A DNA stretch of 64,000 nt, taken from positions 1 to 64,000 of the forward strand of contig SUVO01000003.1 of assembly GCA_015061955.1 (NCBI GenBank), in the 5' to 3' direction. Positions 28,863 to 36,824 of the stretch are shown piece by piece. Positions within the stretch are counted from its first letter, which is position 1, and every line of letters begins with the position of its first letter. The notes beneath the pieces are model-generated. The model saw only the letters and a list, made by a program, of their open reading frames with translations. It was not told the DNA's origin and searched no databases. The translations under genes were made by a program, and so were the position numbers. This stretch comes from Verrucomicrobiaceae bacterium (GTDB lineage Bacteria > Verrucomicrobiota > Verrucomicrobiia > Opitutales > Intestinicryptomonadaceae).

Positions 28863-30656
28863 GTGAAGAAACAATACTCACATCAGCAAAAGGCGGATTT
28901 TGTAAACCGTGTAGATGAACTTATGATAACACAAGGTCTTTCTCAAAATAGTGCTTGTGCTGTTGTGGGTATCTCTTCGGGGCAAATAACAAAGTGGCGT
29001 CAAGCTTATCGTGCAGGCGGTCTTGATGCATTAAAAAACGATTATTCCGCCTGTGGTCGCAAGCCAATATATACACCAACCGAATTAGAAAAACAAGCAA
29101 TGCGTGAGCTTGTATTGAATACAGATCCAACATCTGGTTTGCGAGTAAACAAAATTTTAGCAGCTCAACTTTTTGCACGTTCTGAAAAATGCTCAGATGA
29201 GCTTCGTGCAATTTTAGAACCTTTGGGAGCAGAACGTAAATCGCTTCCACCAACAATTTCAAAAGCAATGCAGGTGCGTAAATCTGATAAGGATATTTAT
29301 CGTGGTCCAAAGCGAGCCCAACTACAAGGAATTTTTACACCTCGTGGACTTACATGGGTTGAAGATGGAGTTGAAAAGCCTCTTTACCCTGGCGACATCT
29401 GGGAATCAGATGATATGACTTTAAATGGTATGTTTTGGGTTCCTTGGGAATCAGATACCGACAAATGTGCAGCTCGTTTTGGTTGTCGTGTATTCCGAGC
29501 TCAGCTTATGCCATGGCTCGATGTTGCAACAGGTGGCTTTGTTGCGTATTCGTTAATTTTAAGAGAATCTGATGCATACAAGGCCGACGATATTAGATGG
29601 GCTTTGAGTCATTTGTTTAATTCTGTCGGAGTTCCAAAAGTCTTGCGTTTTGAACATGGTTCTTGGGCTTCAAAAGCTGTTGAAAGCCTCGAAAAAGATG
29701 TTTCCATTTGTCGCATTGTTCATGCACAGACTGCAAAGGGAAAAATTATCGAAGGTAGATTCAACCAATTACAAAGAATCTTGGCAGTAAACGAAATTCA
29801 TCTTGGTCGTAAGCGAGGCGAATTTGAACAATCAAATTCAGATTGGCTTGCATATCGCTCTGGGCGTCGTGATCCACGCAAAGAACTTCCAAGCCTCGCA
29901 GAACAATGTCAACGCATTGATGCCGCTTTTGATTTTCTAAACAACAAACCAATAAATGGTGAGCTCTATGGTCCTGCAAGGGCTCGTGAAATGTATGGGC
30001 TTCAATACTGGATTCCTCAACAGATTTCAGAAAAATTTTATCTCGATAATCCACCGCCACGCAAACCAAATGTAAAAGAAATGCTTGGTGTATTGCCTGT
30101 TTCTCGTGAAGTTTCTATTCGTCATGGAATGGCTCGTGTTAAGTGTGAAGATTGGGGTGGCGTTTACTATTTTCACCACCGAGATTTTGCCCGATTGGGC
30201 GATGGTTGGCCAGTTCGAGTATCATTTGATCCGTCCGACCTTTCTAAAGGGGCTGGTATTATTTCAATGCGAGATACCGATGACAATCGCAACCATTGCA
30301 ATCTTCCAAAGGGAACATTTGTTGGCATTGCCGACAATGTCGAACGTGTTCCACAGGTTGTTGTTGGTTCTGGTGATACTCTTGGTTTTGAACGAGCAAA
30401 ACGCCATGCAAAATTGGCTCATTTGTTATTTAGAGAAATTGTTCCAGCTCATCGTAAACGTGGCTTGACAGTTCATGACTACTTTGCAGGTGAAGACTCA
30501 ACTCGTATTCAAATTGATGCTGAAGATGGTTTAAAACAAGTTGAACCAGAAAAAACAACCGAAGTCGAAACATCATCGGCAACACGTTTGCCAACCTATC
30601 GCCGAAATAATGCACCAGCTGAAAAAATCAATATCGAAGCTCTTTTTCAAGACTAA
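28863..30656 (+). CDS. Phage transposase (MuA-type, rve catalytic core)
   Basis: A 597-residue transposase that integrates and replicates the phage by transposition. An N-terminal HTH (about 5-58, LSQNSACAVVGISSGQITKW) precedes an RNase H-like core. Catalytic candidates are Asp183 in WESDDMTLNG, Glu264 in VLRFEHGSW and Glu297 in KIIEGRFNQLQ. The second position is Glu where classical DDE enzymes have Asp. A C-terminal Mu-type beta-barrel and a proline/charged tail follow. The start is GTG at 28863; no in-frame ATG would keep the HTH intact. The MuB-like gene follows 22 bases later. Confidence 0.9.
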   Translation: MKKQYSHQQKADFVNRVDELMITQGLSQNSACAVVGISSGQITKWRQAYRAGGLDALKNDYSACGRKPIYTPTELEKQAMRELVLNTDPTSGLRVNKILAAQLFARSEKCSDELRAILEPLGAERKSLPPTISKAMQVRKSDKDIYRGPKRAQLQGIFTPRGLTWVEDGVEKPLYPGDIWESDDMTLNGMFWVPWESDTDKCAARFGCRVFRAQLMPWLDVATGGFVAYSLILRESDAYKADDIRWALSHLFNSVGVPKVLRFEHGSWASKAVESLEKDVSICRIVHAQTAKGKIIEGRFNQLQRILAVNEIHLGRKRGEFEQSNSDWLAYRSGRRDPRKELPSLAEQCQRIDAAFDFLNNKPINGELYGPARAREMYGLQYWIPQQISEKFYLDNPPPRKPNVKEMLGVLPVSREVSIRHGMARVKCEDWGGVYYFHHRDFARLGDGWPVRVSFDPSDLSKGAGIISMRDTDDNRNHCNLPKGTFVGIADNVERVPQVVVGSGDTLGFERAKRHAKLAHLLFREIVPAHRKRGLTVHDYFAGEDSTRIQIDAEDGLKQVEPEKTTEVETSSATRLPTYRRNNAPAEKINIEALFQD

Positions 30657-30678
30657 CATAAACAACAAAGGATAAAAT

Positions 30679-31680
30679 ATGGATATTACGACACCAGAAA
30701 CCCCAAAACAAGAATTAGCACGCTTGGTTGAGCGAGCTAAAAAGCATCAAAAGGCCCTCGGCTTATCAGACAATGCTTTTACCATAAAATACAAAGATTT
30801 TGTAGGTAGTGCAAAAACATGGCGTTCACGCTTGTGTGCAGGCAACTTTGAAGGGTTGCGTCTTGACCGAATCTTGAAGAAAATGCGAGGTTTTGTATCG
30901 CTTATTGATGGCGGTGTTGCCGTTGAACAAGTATTTGATGATTTACCTGTATTCAGACAGTTTATGGGCAGATACAATAAACTTCAATCTGCAAGGACCG
31001 ACCGTAGAGTAATGGTTTTTCTTGGCGAAACTGGTATCGGTAAATCAGTTTGTGCTCGTGCAATTTTAAAATCTGATCCAGCTAATACGGCGTATGTCCG
31101 TTGTCAGCCAACTTGGAAAGACAATCAATTAGCAATTTTAAACGGCATATTAAAAGCCTTGAGCAAGGACGAATATACTCGCAAATCTCGCTCGTTTTCG
31201 TCTGTTTTAGAACATTTAAAATCAAACCCCATAACAGTTATCTTTGATGAAGCACACGATGGTGGTGTTGCATTGCTCAAATTGATAAAAAGCTTTGTCG
31301 ACGAAACAGATTGCAAGTTCATCATAATGGCATATCCAACAATTTGGAAAAGAATGTTGCTTGCCTCCAGCGATGCACATGCAGAAGCTCGCCAGTTGTT
31401 CGGTAGAACGCAAAAACCAATCTTCGACAAATATTCAAATGGGACAACTCTTGAAAATGTTGAAGTTTATTTGAGTAGAAGCACCTCGCTCAATGGATGT
31501 TCAAAAGATGTTGCTCGTCAAATCCTTGAAATAGTCCGTCATAACGGGAATTTACGCCTTGTTGCCGACATTATCGAAGCTGCCGATAGTTTGTATATGG
31601 AAAGTGAAAACGAACTTGATGGTCCTACTATTATCGAGATAGCTCGCAAGCTTGCAAGTGTTGAAGGAGGCACAAAATGA
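30679..31680 (+). CDS. MuB-like AAA+ ATPase (transposition target selector)
   Basis: A 333-residue AAA+ ATPase with Walker A LGETGIGKS (about 116-124) and Walker B VIFDEAHDGG (about 190-199), preceded by a helical N-terminal DNA-binding-like region. In Mu, MuB binds target DNA and delivers it to MuA. Order and spacing behind the transposase are as in Mu. The next gene overlaps its stop by four bases. Confidence 0.9.
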   Translation: MDITTPETPKQELARLVERAKKHQKALGLSDNAFTIKYKDFVGSAKTWRSRLCAGNFEGLRLDRILKKMRGFVSLIDGGVAVEQVFDDLPVFRQFMGRYNKLQSARTDRRVMVFLGETGIGKSVCARAILKSDPANTAYVRCQPTWKDNQLAILNGILKALSKDEYTRKSRSFSSVLEHLKSNPITVIFDEAHDGGVALLKLIKSFVDETDCKFIIMAYPTIWKRMLLASSDAHAEARQLFGRTQKPIFDKYSNGTTLENVEVYLSRSTSLNGCSKDVARQILEIVRHNGNLRLVADIIEAADSLYMESENELDGPTIIEIARKLASVEGGTK

Positions 31681-31877
31681 AGTTTTTTCGACGTATTGAA
31701 CGAGAATCTGAACGTCCACGTATGGGCATTTATAAAAATGATAGAGGTGGATATGGAATTTGTTATTTGGGTGGTGTGCTTGTCGGCAATTACGCAACTC
31801 AAGCTGATGCCAAAAGAGCCATTGAACGCAACTATGCAATCTACGATGCAACTATCAAACCAAAGGCAGAAAAATGA
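31677..31877 (+). CDS. Small early phage protein of unknown function
   Basis: A 66-residue basic protein with aromatic and glycine-rich middle (GIYKNDRGGYGICYLGG) resembling a small beta-sheet DNA- or RNA-binding fold. No family is recognised. It is translationally coupled by ATGA overlaps to both neighbours. Confidence 0.55.
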   Translation: MKFFRRIERESERPRMGIYKNDRGGYGICYLGGVLVGNYATQADAKRAIERNYAIYDATIKPKAEK

Positions 31878-32017
31878 ATATGATTTTTTACATAGCATTG
31901 TTTTTGGCAGTTATATCGTTGTGGTATGCGTTGTTGTTGCTTTCGAAGGCGATAAAATCCCTTTGCGAAACCATTGAATGCGGATGTAACGATGACAACA
32001 AAACAAGCAATCAGTAA
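31874..32017 (+). CDS. Small single-span membrane protein
   Basis: A 47-codon gene starting at an ATGA overlap with the previous stop. It encodes MNMIFYIALFLAVISLW..., one hydrophobic helix (about 3-25), then a short tail with three cysteines and Asp/Asn. The function is unknown. The tight coupling and good hydrophobic profile support it as real. Confidence 0.5.
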   Translation: MNMIFYIALFLAVISLWYALLLLSKAIKSLCETIECGCNDDNKTSNQ

Positions 32018-32219
32018 ATCAATGGCAACTTGTCGGTCAATCCTTGGGAATGTTCAACGAAGTGAATTTTTAAAAGCAATGAGCGACAAAGAAATATCGG
32101 TTTTAATCACAGCAAAAATTCAACTTAACAGAGGATTGAAACCTCCCAAAAAGCCGAGAAGTAAATTCAAAGGGAAGCAAATGTATTTTAATTTTACACA
32201 AACAAATGAAAGGAAATAA
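31992..32219 (+). CDS. Small basic early phage protein
   Basis: The start is set at MTTKQAISKSM (31992), giving 75 residues; a start at 31974 is possible but overlaps the previous gene further. It has a helical N-terminus and a Lys/Arg/Pro-rich stretch (GLKPPKKPRSKFKGK, about 50-64). No family is recognised. Confidence 0.5.
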   Translation: MTTKQAISKSMATCRSILGNVQRSEFLKAMSDKEISVLITAKIQLNRGLKPPKKPRSKFKGKQMYFNFTQTNERK

Positions 32220-32221
32220 AT

Positions 32222-32680
32222 ATGGCAAAAGCAGATATAAAACTTGTAGAGTTAGTTTTAAAGCGTGCAAAACTCGATTCTATCCAAGTTGCAAAAATAA
32301 TCGAAGACATCAAATTTGAAGTCGAGATTTCTAAAGAAGAAACAACCGAACCACCTGTAAAAAAGCAGTATGTTTTCGTTGTTAGCGATCCTTATGGTAA
32401 AATAGAGTCTCTTGGATGCGATTTTGCAGGTTGGGTATTTCAGATTAGTGATGATAAAGCTCCACAAAATGTAATTGCACAAATTACAAACGCTGCAAGT
32501 GATTTCAATATTACACCTAAAGGTCGTAAAATGCCTGTAAAAACAATAGACGAGGCTGTTTGTTTTGTTCCTCAAAAAATCTTAAAAGAAAGTGGGGTTT
32601 GGGCAAAACATAAGGAACCAGTATTGGTTATTCCACATTCAGGTCGGATTCCATTTCCAACTCATGAAGATTTTGAATAA
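32222..32680 (+). CDS. Early phage protein of unknown function
   Basis: A 152-residue protein with a helical N-terminus (about 1-40), an acidic linker (SKEETTEPPVKK) and a beta-rich region (QYVFVVSDPYGKIESLG... GWVFQI). No recognised motif. It is in the early operon, two bases after the previous stop; its own stop overlaps the next start by one base. Confidence 0.6.
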   Translation: MAKADIKLVELVLKRAKLDSIQVAKIIEDIKFEVEISKEETTEPPVKKQYVFVVSDPYGKIESLGCDFAGWVFQISDDKAPQNVIAQITNAASDFNITPKGRKMPVKTIDEAVCFVPQKILKESGVWAKHKEPVLVIPHSGRIPFPTHEDFE

Positions 32681-33045
32681 TGCAATCACTCCACGACATT
32701 CTTAGAAATCGTTTACTTGCTCAAGCTGGAATTTTCGAGCCAGTCAAAGTAGCTCCTTGTATTGATGATATTTACAAAATGCAATGGTCGGAACAATTCG
32801 AGCAATTTATGCGAAATAGAATGGCGATGGGATATTTTCGTTATGGTTCGTTAAAAGAACAAATAAACAATCATAATTTTGACAACATTGGCAGTATTGA
32901 AGAACGACTTGCTCTCTATAAGACTGATCACAATCGTGAACATTTGGTAGATATAGCAAATTTAGCATTAGTTGAGTTTGTGGTGCATCCAAATTATCCA
33001 TTCGATGCTACTGATGACGCAATTCACACAAGAAAAACAAAATAG
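32680..33045 (+). CDS. Conserved small phage protein of unknown function
   Basis: A 121-residue protein. The motifs GYFRYGSLKEQ, IGSIEERLALYKT and EHLVDIANLALVEFVVHP recall a conserved phage protein of unknown role found near replication or nucleotide-metabolism genes. This recollection is a similarity impression only. It lies between the early gene at 32222 and Gam. Confidence 0.6.
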   Translation: MQSLHDILRNRLLAQAGIFEPVKVAPCIDDIYKMQWSEQFEQFMRNRMAMGYFRYGSLKEQINNHNFDNIGSIEERLALYKTDHNREHLVDIANLALVEFVVHPNYPFDATDDAIHTRKTK

Positions 33046-33059
33046 AAGAAAGAAAACTT

Positions 33060-33566
33060 ATGGCAAAGATAAAAATGGCAACAATTAAATCGCGGGCAGA
33101 ATTTGAGGAAAAGATTGATATTTGTGCTCAGCTTGATGCAGATAAAAATCTTCTTGCGGCTGAACTCGATAAAAAAATTCTGGCTTTGAAAGAAAAATAC
33201 GGGACTCAAATAGAGTCGATAAAAAAGCAAACAAAAGAACTTACAAATGCATGTTCTATTTATGCAGCATCGCATCCAGAAATATTCGGGAAAAATAAAT
33301 CTGCAGAAACGGCTCTTGCTCGTTTTGGGTTCCGCACTGGTCAACCTACTATCAAAACTGTTGGACGAATTAGCGAAGCGAGAGCTTTAGAGAACCTCTT
33401 ATTGCATAAAAATGGTATCGAATATGCTACAACAAAAATATCGCTAAATAAGCCTGCTATTCGTGAAGGTCTTGAAAAAGGCGAAGATGAATGGCTTGCA
33501 GATGTCTTCTGCGTTGTTCAAGAAGAAACATTCTTTGTTGAAGCAAAGACGGACGAAGGGAAATGA
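33060..33566 (+). CDS. gam: Gam-like host-nuclease inhibitor
   Basis: A 168-residue protein matching Mu Gam: a long helical pair at the N-terminus (about 10-75, KSRAEFEEKIDICAQLDADK) and a beta-rich core with FGKNKSAETALARFGFRTG and the C-terminal helix. Mu Gam binds DNA ends as a Ku-like dimer and blocks exonucleases after injection. Position in the early operon agrees. Confidence 0.85.
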   Translation: MAKIKMATIKSRAEFEEKIDICAQLDADKNLLAAELDKKILALKEKYGTQIESIKKQTKELTNACSIYAASHPEIFGKNKSAETALARFGFRTGQPTIKTVGRISEARALENLLLHKNGIEYATTKISLNKPAIREGLEKGEDEWLADVFCVVQEETFFVEAKTDEGK

Positions 33567-33567
33567 T

Positions 33568-34065
33568 ATGTTGTTGTCGGTAGAGCAAAAAAAGCGTATT
33601 TGCATTCTCGCTCGCAAAGTTTGGGCCAATATGAGCGATTCACAAAAATCGCAATATAGAAATGCCGATGGTGGTCAATCTGAAACCGCTGCTTTTAATT
33701 TGTGGCGTCATGGACAACAAAGTTCTGCTATTGGTCATTTCAATTTGACTCATTCAAGCAACGATGAATTTTGCATTTTAATGGCTCATTTTGCTCTACT
33801 GGCAAACGATTCCGATAGTGCTGCATCGTGGTTGATGCGTTTTTCAAACGAGGCTCGCCGACGTGTCTTTTGGTTGATAAAATCGAACTGCACAAATGGT
33901 ATTCAATTTCCCAAATACCCCGATGCCATAGCACAAGCTCAATTCGGATGTCGTATTTGGGAAGCTTCAACAAAACAACTTTATAACATACTGTCAACGG
34001 TGCGTAATCGAGCATCAGCAAAACGCAAACAAAATAAAAACAATCAAATGGAACTTGGTTTATGA
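33568..34065 (+). CDS. Early phage protein of unknown function
   Basis: The start is set at ATG 33568 (MLLSVEQKKRICILA), one base after the Gam stop; the longer upstream frame only overlaps Gam. The protein is 165 residues, helical, with FNLWRHGQQ (about 42-50) and AHFALLANDSDSAASWLM (about 72-89). It occupies the slot of Mu gp16 (GemA) but no clear match is visible. Confidence 0.6.
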   Translation: MLLSVEQKKRICILARKVWANMSDSQKSQYRNADGGQSETAAFNLWRHGQQSSAIGHFNLTHSSNDEFCILMAHFALLANDSDSAASWLMRFSNEARRRVFWLIKSNCTNGIQFPKYPDAIAQAQFGCRIWEASTKQLYNILSTVRNRASAKRKQNKNNQMELGL

Positions 34066-34469
34066 ATGAAAAGCAATCACTCAATGTTGTAAATTTAAAT
34101 AAGGTTATAGAGGTTGAAGCTGTCCCAGGTAAGACGATTGTTCCACCAACAAGCGTTGTCCCTGCAGTTGGTATTTTCAAATTTATACCACAGGGTGGTG
34201 GCGATTATAAAGCCGTCATCAAACAATGTGGAGATTTGATTCGTTTAACACCTCGCACTCCTGCCGAATATGGTTTGGGCATTGAATATCGCTCTTTGAA
34301 GCGGTTAATCATTGCAGGTTTTGTCAAAGGTCAGAAGATTGCACCTGCTACATGGCAGTTTTCTTTATCTTCGTATTTTGAGCATATCGAACGAACAAGA
34401 AACGATCCAGAATTTTGGGATGTAAACAACCCACAACAGAATTATCAAAAATATCAATCTGCTTTGTAA
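34062..34469 (+). CDS. Last gene of the early operon, unknown function
   Basis: A 135-residue protein coupled to the previous gene by an ATGA overlap. It is Pro/Val-rich at the N-terminus and then carries a region (LGIEYRSLKRLIIAGFVKG) that looks like a small helix-turn-helix near residues 75-95. It might be a regulator or an accessory head protein. A terminator candidate follows. Confidence 0.5.
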   Translation: MNEKQSLNVVNLNKVIEVEAVPGKTIVPPTSVVPAVGIFKFIPQGGGDYKAVIKQCGDLIRLTPRTPAEYGLGIEYRSLKRLIIAGFVKGQKIAPATWQFSLSSYFEHIERTRNDPEFWDVNNPQQNYQKYQSAL

Positions 34470-34473
34470 ATTT

Positions 34474-34519
34474 AAAATCGCCATTAAGGCTCGGCGAAAC
34501 TCGGCAAAACGATTTTTTT
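34474..34519 (+). terminator. Terminator candidate between early and structural genes
   Basis: AAAATCG (34474-34480) pairs with CGATTTT (34510-34516) and continues into T residues. The 29-base loop holds two CTCGGC repeats. It is weaker than the other terminators here. Confidence 0.45.
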
Positions 34520-34555
34520 ACAAAATACATATAAACATACCTATCACAAAACAAA

Positions 34556-36052
34556 ATGGCTAAAAACGGCAAATTTGAAGATTTTATTTTAGAACCGACA
34601 CCTCATGAAGAAGCGTCAGATGTTATTCGCAATAAACCAGTGGTCACAAAAGAAGTATTTGACCGTTTGTCTCCAGAGTTGAAAGCAATGGCATTTACTA
34701 TTACTGGAATTGAGTCGGCAGATACTTTGCAAAAGGTCCGCAATATTATTGCAGAATTTCCTCGAGGTGAAAATTGGGACGAAACAAAATCCAAAATCAT
34801 GAAAGAAATATCGCCATTCTTTTCACCCAAGGCAGCAGCACATCGTGCAGAATTGTTGCTTCGTCACCATGGACTAACTGCATATCGAGTTGGCCAGTGG
34901 GAAATGGCTCAAGAAACAAAAGATTTTTTGCCATACTTTAAATACATAGCAACAATGGACTCACGCACACGTCCATCGCACGCAGCATTGCATGGTTTGG
35001 TTTTGCCTGTCGATGATCCTTTTTGGGATACACACATGCCCCCTGGTTGGGCTTGGATGTGTAGGTGTCAAGTTGTCCAAATTGCAGAATACGAAATGGA
35101 GGAGCAACGTGAAGCCGAAAAGAAATTACCCAAGTGGCGACGCAGAGTTTTAGATGAAAAACAAATTGATGAGCTTCATAAAAGTGGAATAATAAATACT
35201 GGGCCTGCTTCAAATATAGTTTTAGAAAAGCCAAATACAGTATCTTTAAAGTCGTTGCGTTTTCCCAAAGAGGAAATTTTAAAACGCTATGAAACCGATG
35301 AAGCCAAAGAACAATTTTTGAAAAGCTTAGAAAATGTAAAGCTTTCTGATTACGAAGGTAATTTTACTGCTCGTGATTGGTTCGAAGGTAAAGCCTTACC
35401 TTCGTTAAAGAAACATATACCAAGCGAAAGAGAATTAAGAAATCTTCGTTTTTTGCCTATTAGTAATATAGAAAGAGAAGATAAGAAAATAGAAAAATTA
35501 ACAGCAAAAGAAAAGAACGCTGTTATTGAATATACTGGCGATGCATATCATGACATCAATGGTGGGTTAAGAGCTGGTAATTTGAAAACCGAATTACAAG
35601 AATGCGTAAAAAACATTCGTTCTGGAATATCGAAAGGTAAATTAACAAGAGATACAAAGCTATATAGAAATTTACATCCATTACCTTGGATGTGTAATAA
35701 TGAAAGATTACTAAATATGTTTCTTAGTGGAAATCTTGATGAAAAAGGTATTGGAATTCTTGATACCACATTGAAAGATGTTATTGGTGTAAAAATAAAT
35801 GATCCAGCATTCACTTCCACATCATATGATGGCTATAAACATATTTTTGGACCAGTTCGTTGCGAAGTTTTGGTTCACAAAAATTCATCAGCACTTTCAT
35901 TGAAGACAATATCAAAACATTCATCAGAAAATGAGGTATTATTACAATCAGATCTTGTTTTTGAAGTCAAAGATGTTATGATTGAAAAACGTGGTAAACA
36001 TAATGGAATTCTTTTCACATTAGAAGTAATAGAGGAGAAAAAATATGACTAA
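34556..36052 (+). CDS. MuF head protein fused to a C-terminal ADP-ribosyltransferase domain
   Basis: A 498-residue fusion. Residues about 70-180 are the MuF (gp30) minor head domain with MDSRTRPSHAALHG (134-147) and HMPPGWAWMCRCQV (160-173). Residues about 315-495 carry the R-S-ExE signature of clostridial-toxin-type ADP-ribosyltransferases: Arg371 in KLYRNL, the STS motif in FTSTSYD (421-423), and Glu458/Glu460 in SENEVLL. This matches MuF polymorphic toxins, which are injected with phage DNA or released and modify a target with NAD. The target is unknown. The next small gene overlaps it by eight bases. Confidence 0.85.
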   Translation: MAKNGKFEDFILEPTPHEEASDVIRNKPVVTKEVFDRLSPELKAMAFTITGIESADTLQKVRNIIAEFPRGENWDETKSKIMKEISPFFSPKAAAHRAELLLRHHGLTAYRVGQWEMAQETKDFLPYFKYIATMDSRTRPSHAALHGLVLPVDDPFWDTHMPPGWAWMCRCQVVQIAEYEMEEQREAEKKLPKWRRRVLDEKQIDELHKSGIINTGPASNIVLEKPNTVSLKSLRFPKEEILKRYETDEAKEQFLKSLENVKLSDYEGNFTARDWFEGKALPSLKKHIPSERELRNLRFLPISNIEREDKKIEKLTAKEKNAVIEYTGDAYHDINGGLRAGNLKTELQECVKNIRSGISKGKLTRDTKLYRNLHPLPWMCNNERLLNMFLSGNLDEKGIGILDTTLKDVIGVKINDPAFTSTSYDGYKHIFGPVRCEVLVHKNSSALSLKTISKHSSENEVLLQSDLVFEVKDVMIEKRGKHNGILFTLEVIEEKKYD

Positions 36053-36257
36053 TGAAGATAAATATCCTAAAGGACCAGATAAAATACTAACCTATGAAGA
36101 GGTTCAAAAAATAAATCCAAGATTATGGGAAAAAGATTGGTGTAAAAATGCTATTATAACCGATGAAATAAAAAGACGACAAGCGATATCAGAAAAAAAA
36201 ATAGAGGCATATTTTAAGGAGTTAGATGCAAAAAGCAAAGATAACAATAGTAAGTGA
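36045..36257 (+). CDS. Small protein coupled to the MuF-ADP-ribosyltransferase, candidate immunity or accessory protein
   Basis: A 70-residue charged helical protein (MTNEDKYPKGPDKILTYEE...). Its ATG lies inside the last codons of the toxin fusion (ATGACTAA overlap), so the two are translationally coupled. Small genes directly after toxin domains often encode immunity proteins, which is the reason for the suggestion. No sequence match is known. Its end overlaps the gpG gene by 32 bases. Confidence 0.5.
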   Translation: MTNEDKYPKGPDKILTYEEVQKINPRLWEKDWCKNAIITDEIKRRQAISEKKIEAYFKELDAKSKDNNSK

Positions 36258-36660
36258 TACAATCACACCAACTCTTAAACAGTTAAGAGCTGAAGCAAAT
36301 ACCACGTCTAAAAAAGTTTTAACTGGTATGGCTATTGCTTTAAATTCTTGGATAGTTCAAAGTTTTACCGATGAATCAAAACGTATAGAACCATGGAAGA
36401 ATAAAAAAGACGGCACTCCTTCAACATTACAAAAATCAACAAAACTCCGTCAGTCAATTCGAGTACGTTCTGTAACCGAAAAAGAGGCAGAACTTGGAAC
36501 AGATACCAAATACGCACCGTATCATCAGTTTGGCACACGTCGTGGACTTCCACGCAGACCATTTTTCCCTTTTAGTAAAGAAGGTAAAATTTCGCAATCA
36601 GCCGAACAGCATCTTGAAAAGGTAGCTCAAGCTGCTTTCAAGAAATGTTTAAAGAAGTAA
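36226..36660 (+). CDS. Virion morphogenesis protein, Mu gpG-like
   Basis: A 144-residue protein with the gpG/Phage_tail_S features: KKVLTGMAIALNSWIVQSF, SIRVRSVTEKEAELGTDTKYAPYHQFGT (abridged, about 77-104) and the RRGLPRRPFFPFS segment. It is needed for head-tail joining or tail completion in related phages. It follows MuF as in Mu, apart from the small inserted gene. Confidence 0.8.
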   Translation: MQKAKITIVSDTITPTLKQLRAEANTTSKKVLTGMAIALNSWIVQSFTDESKRIEPWKNKKDGTPSTLQKSTKLRQSIRVRSVTEKEAELGTDTKYAPYHQFGTRRGLPRRPFFPFSKEGKISQSAEQHLEKVAQAAFKKCLKK

Positions 36661-36765
36661 AGTTTTTTAAGTTTTACCATTTATTTTTAAATTTTCTTTC
36701 ATTTTTTTAAGATTAAGTACCTTTTATTTAAAATTACGAAAGCCCTCGCAATTTTAAATACAAGG

Positions 36766-36807
36766 ATAGCCACAGTGGCCACGCTAATTTGCGTGGTCGC
36801 TTTTTTT
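36766..36807 (+). terminator. Terminator after gpG, second of an identical inverted pair
   Basis: CCACGC (36779-36784) / GCGTGG (36791-36796) is followed by TCGC and seven T residues, with GCCAC-A-GTGGC just before. It is the exact reverse complement of 25239-25269 over 31 bases. It lies only about 20 bases before the protease start, so it could also act as an attenuator. The rest of the gap (36661-36765) is AT-rich with no clear feature. Confidence 0.75.
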
Positions 36808-36824
36808 GTATTATAGTAGTGGCT

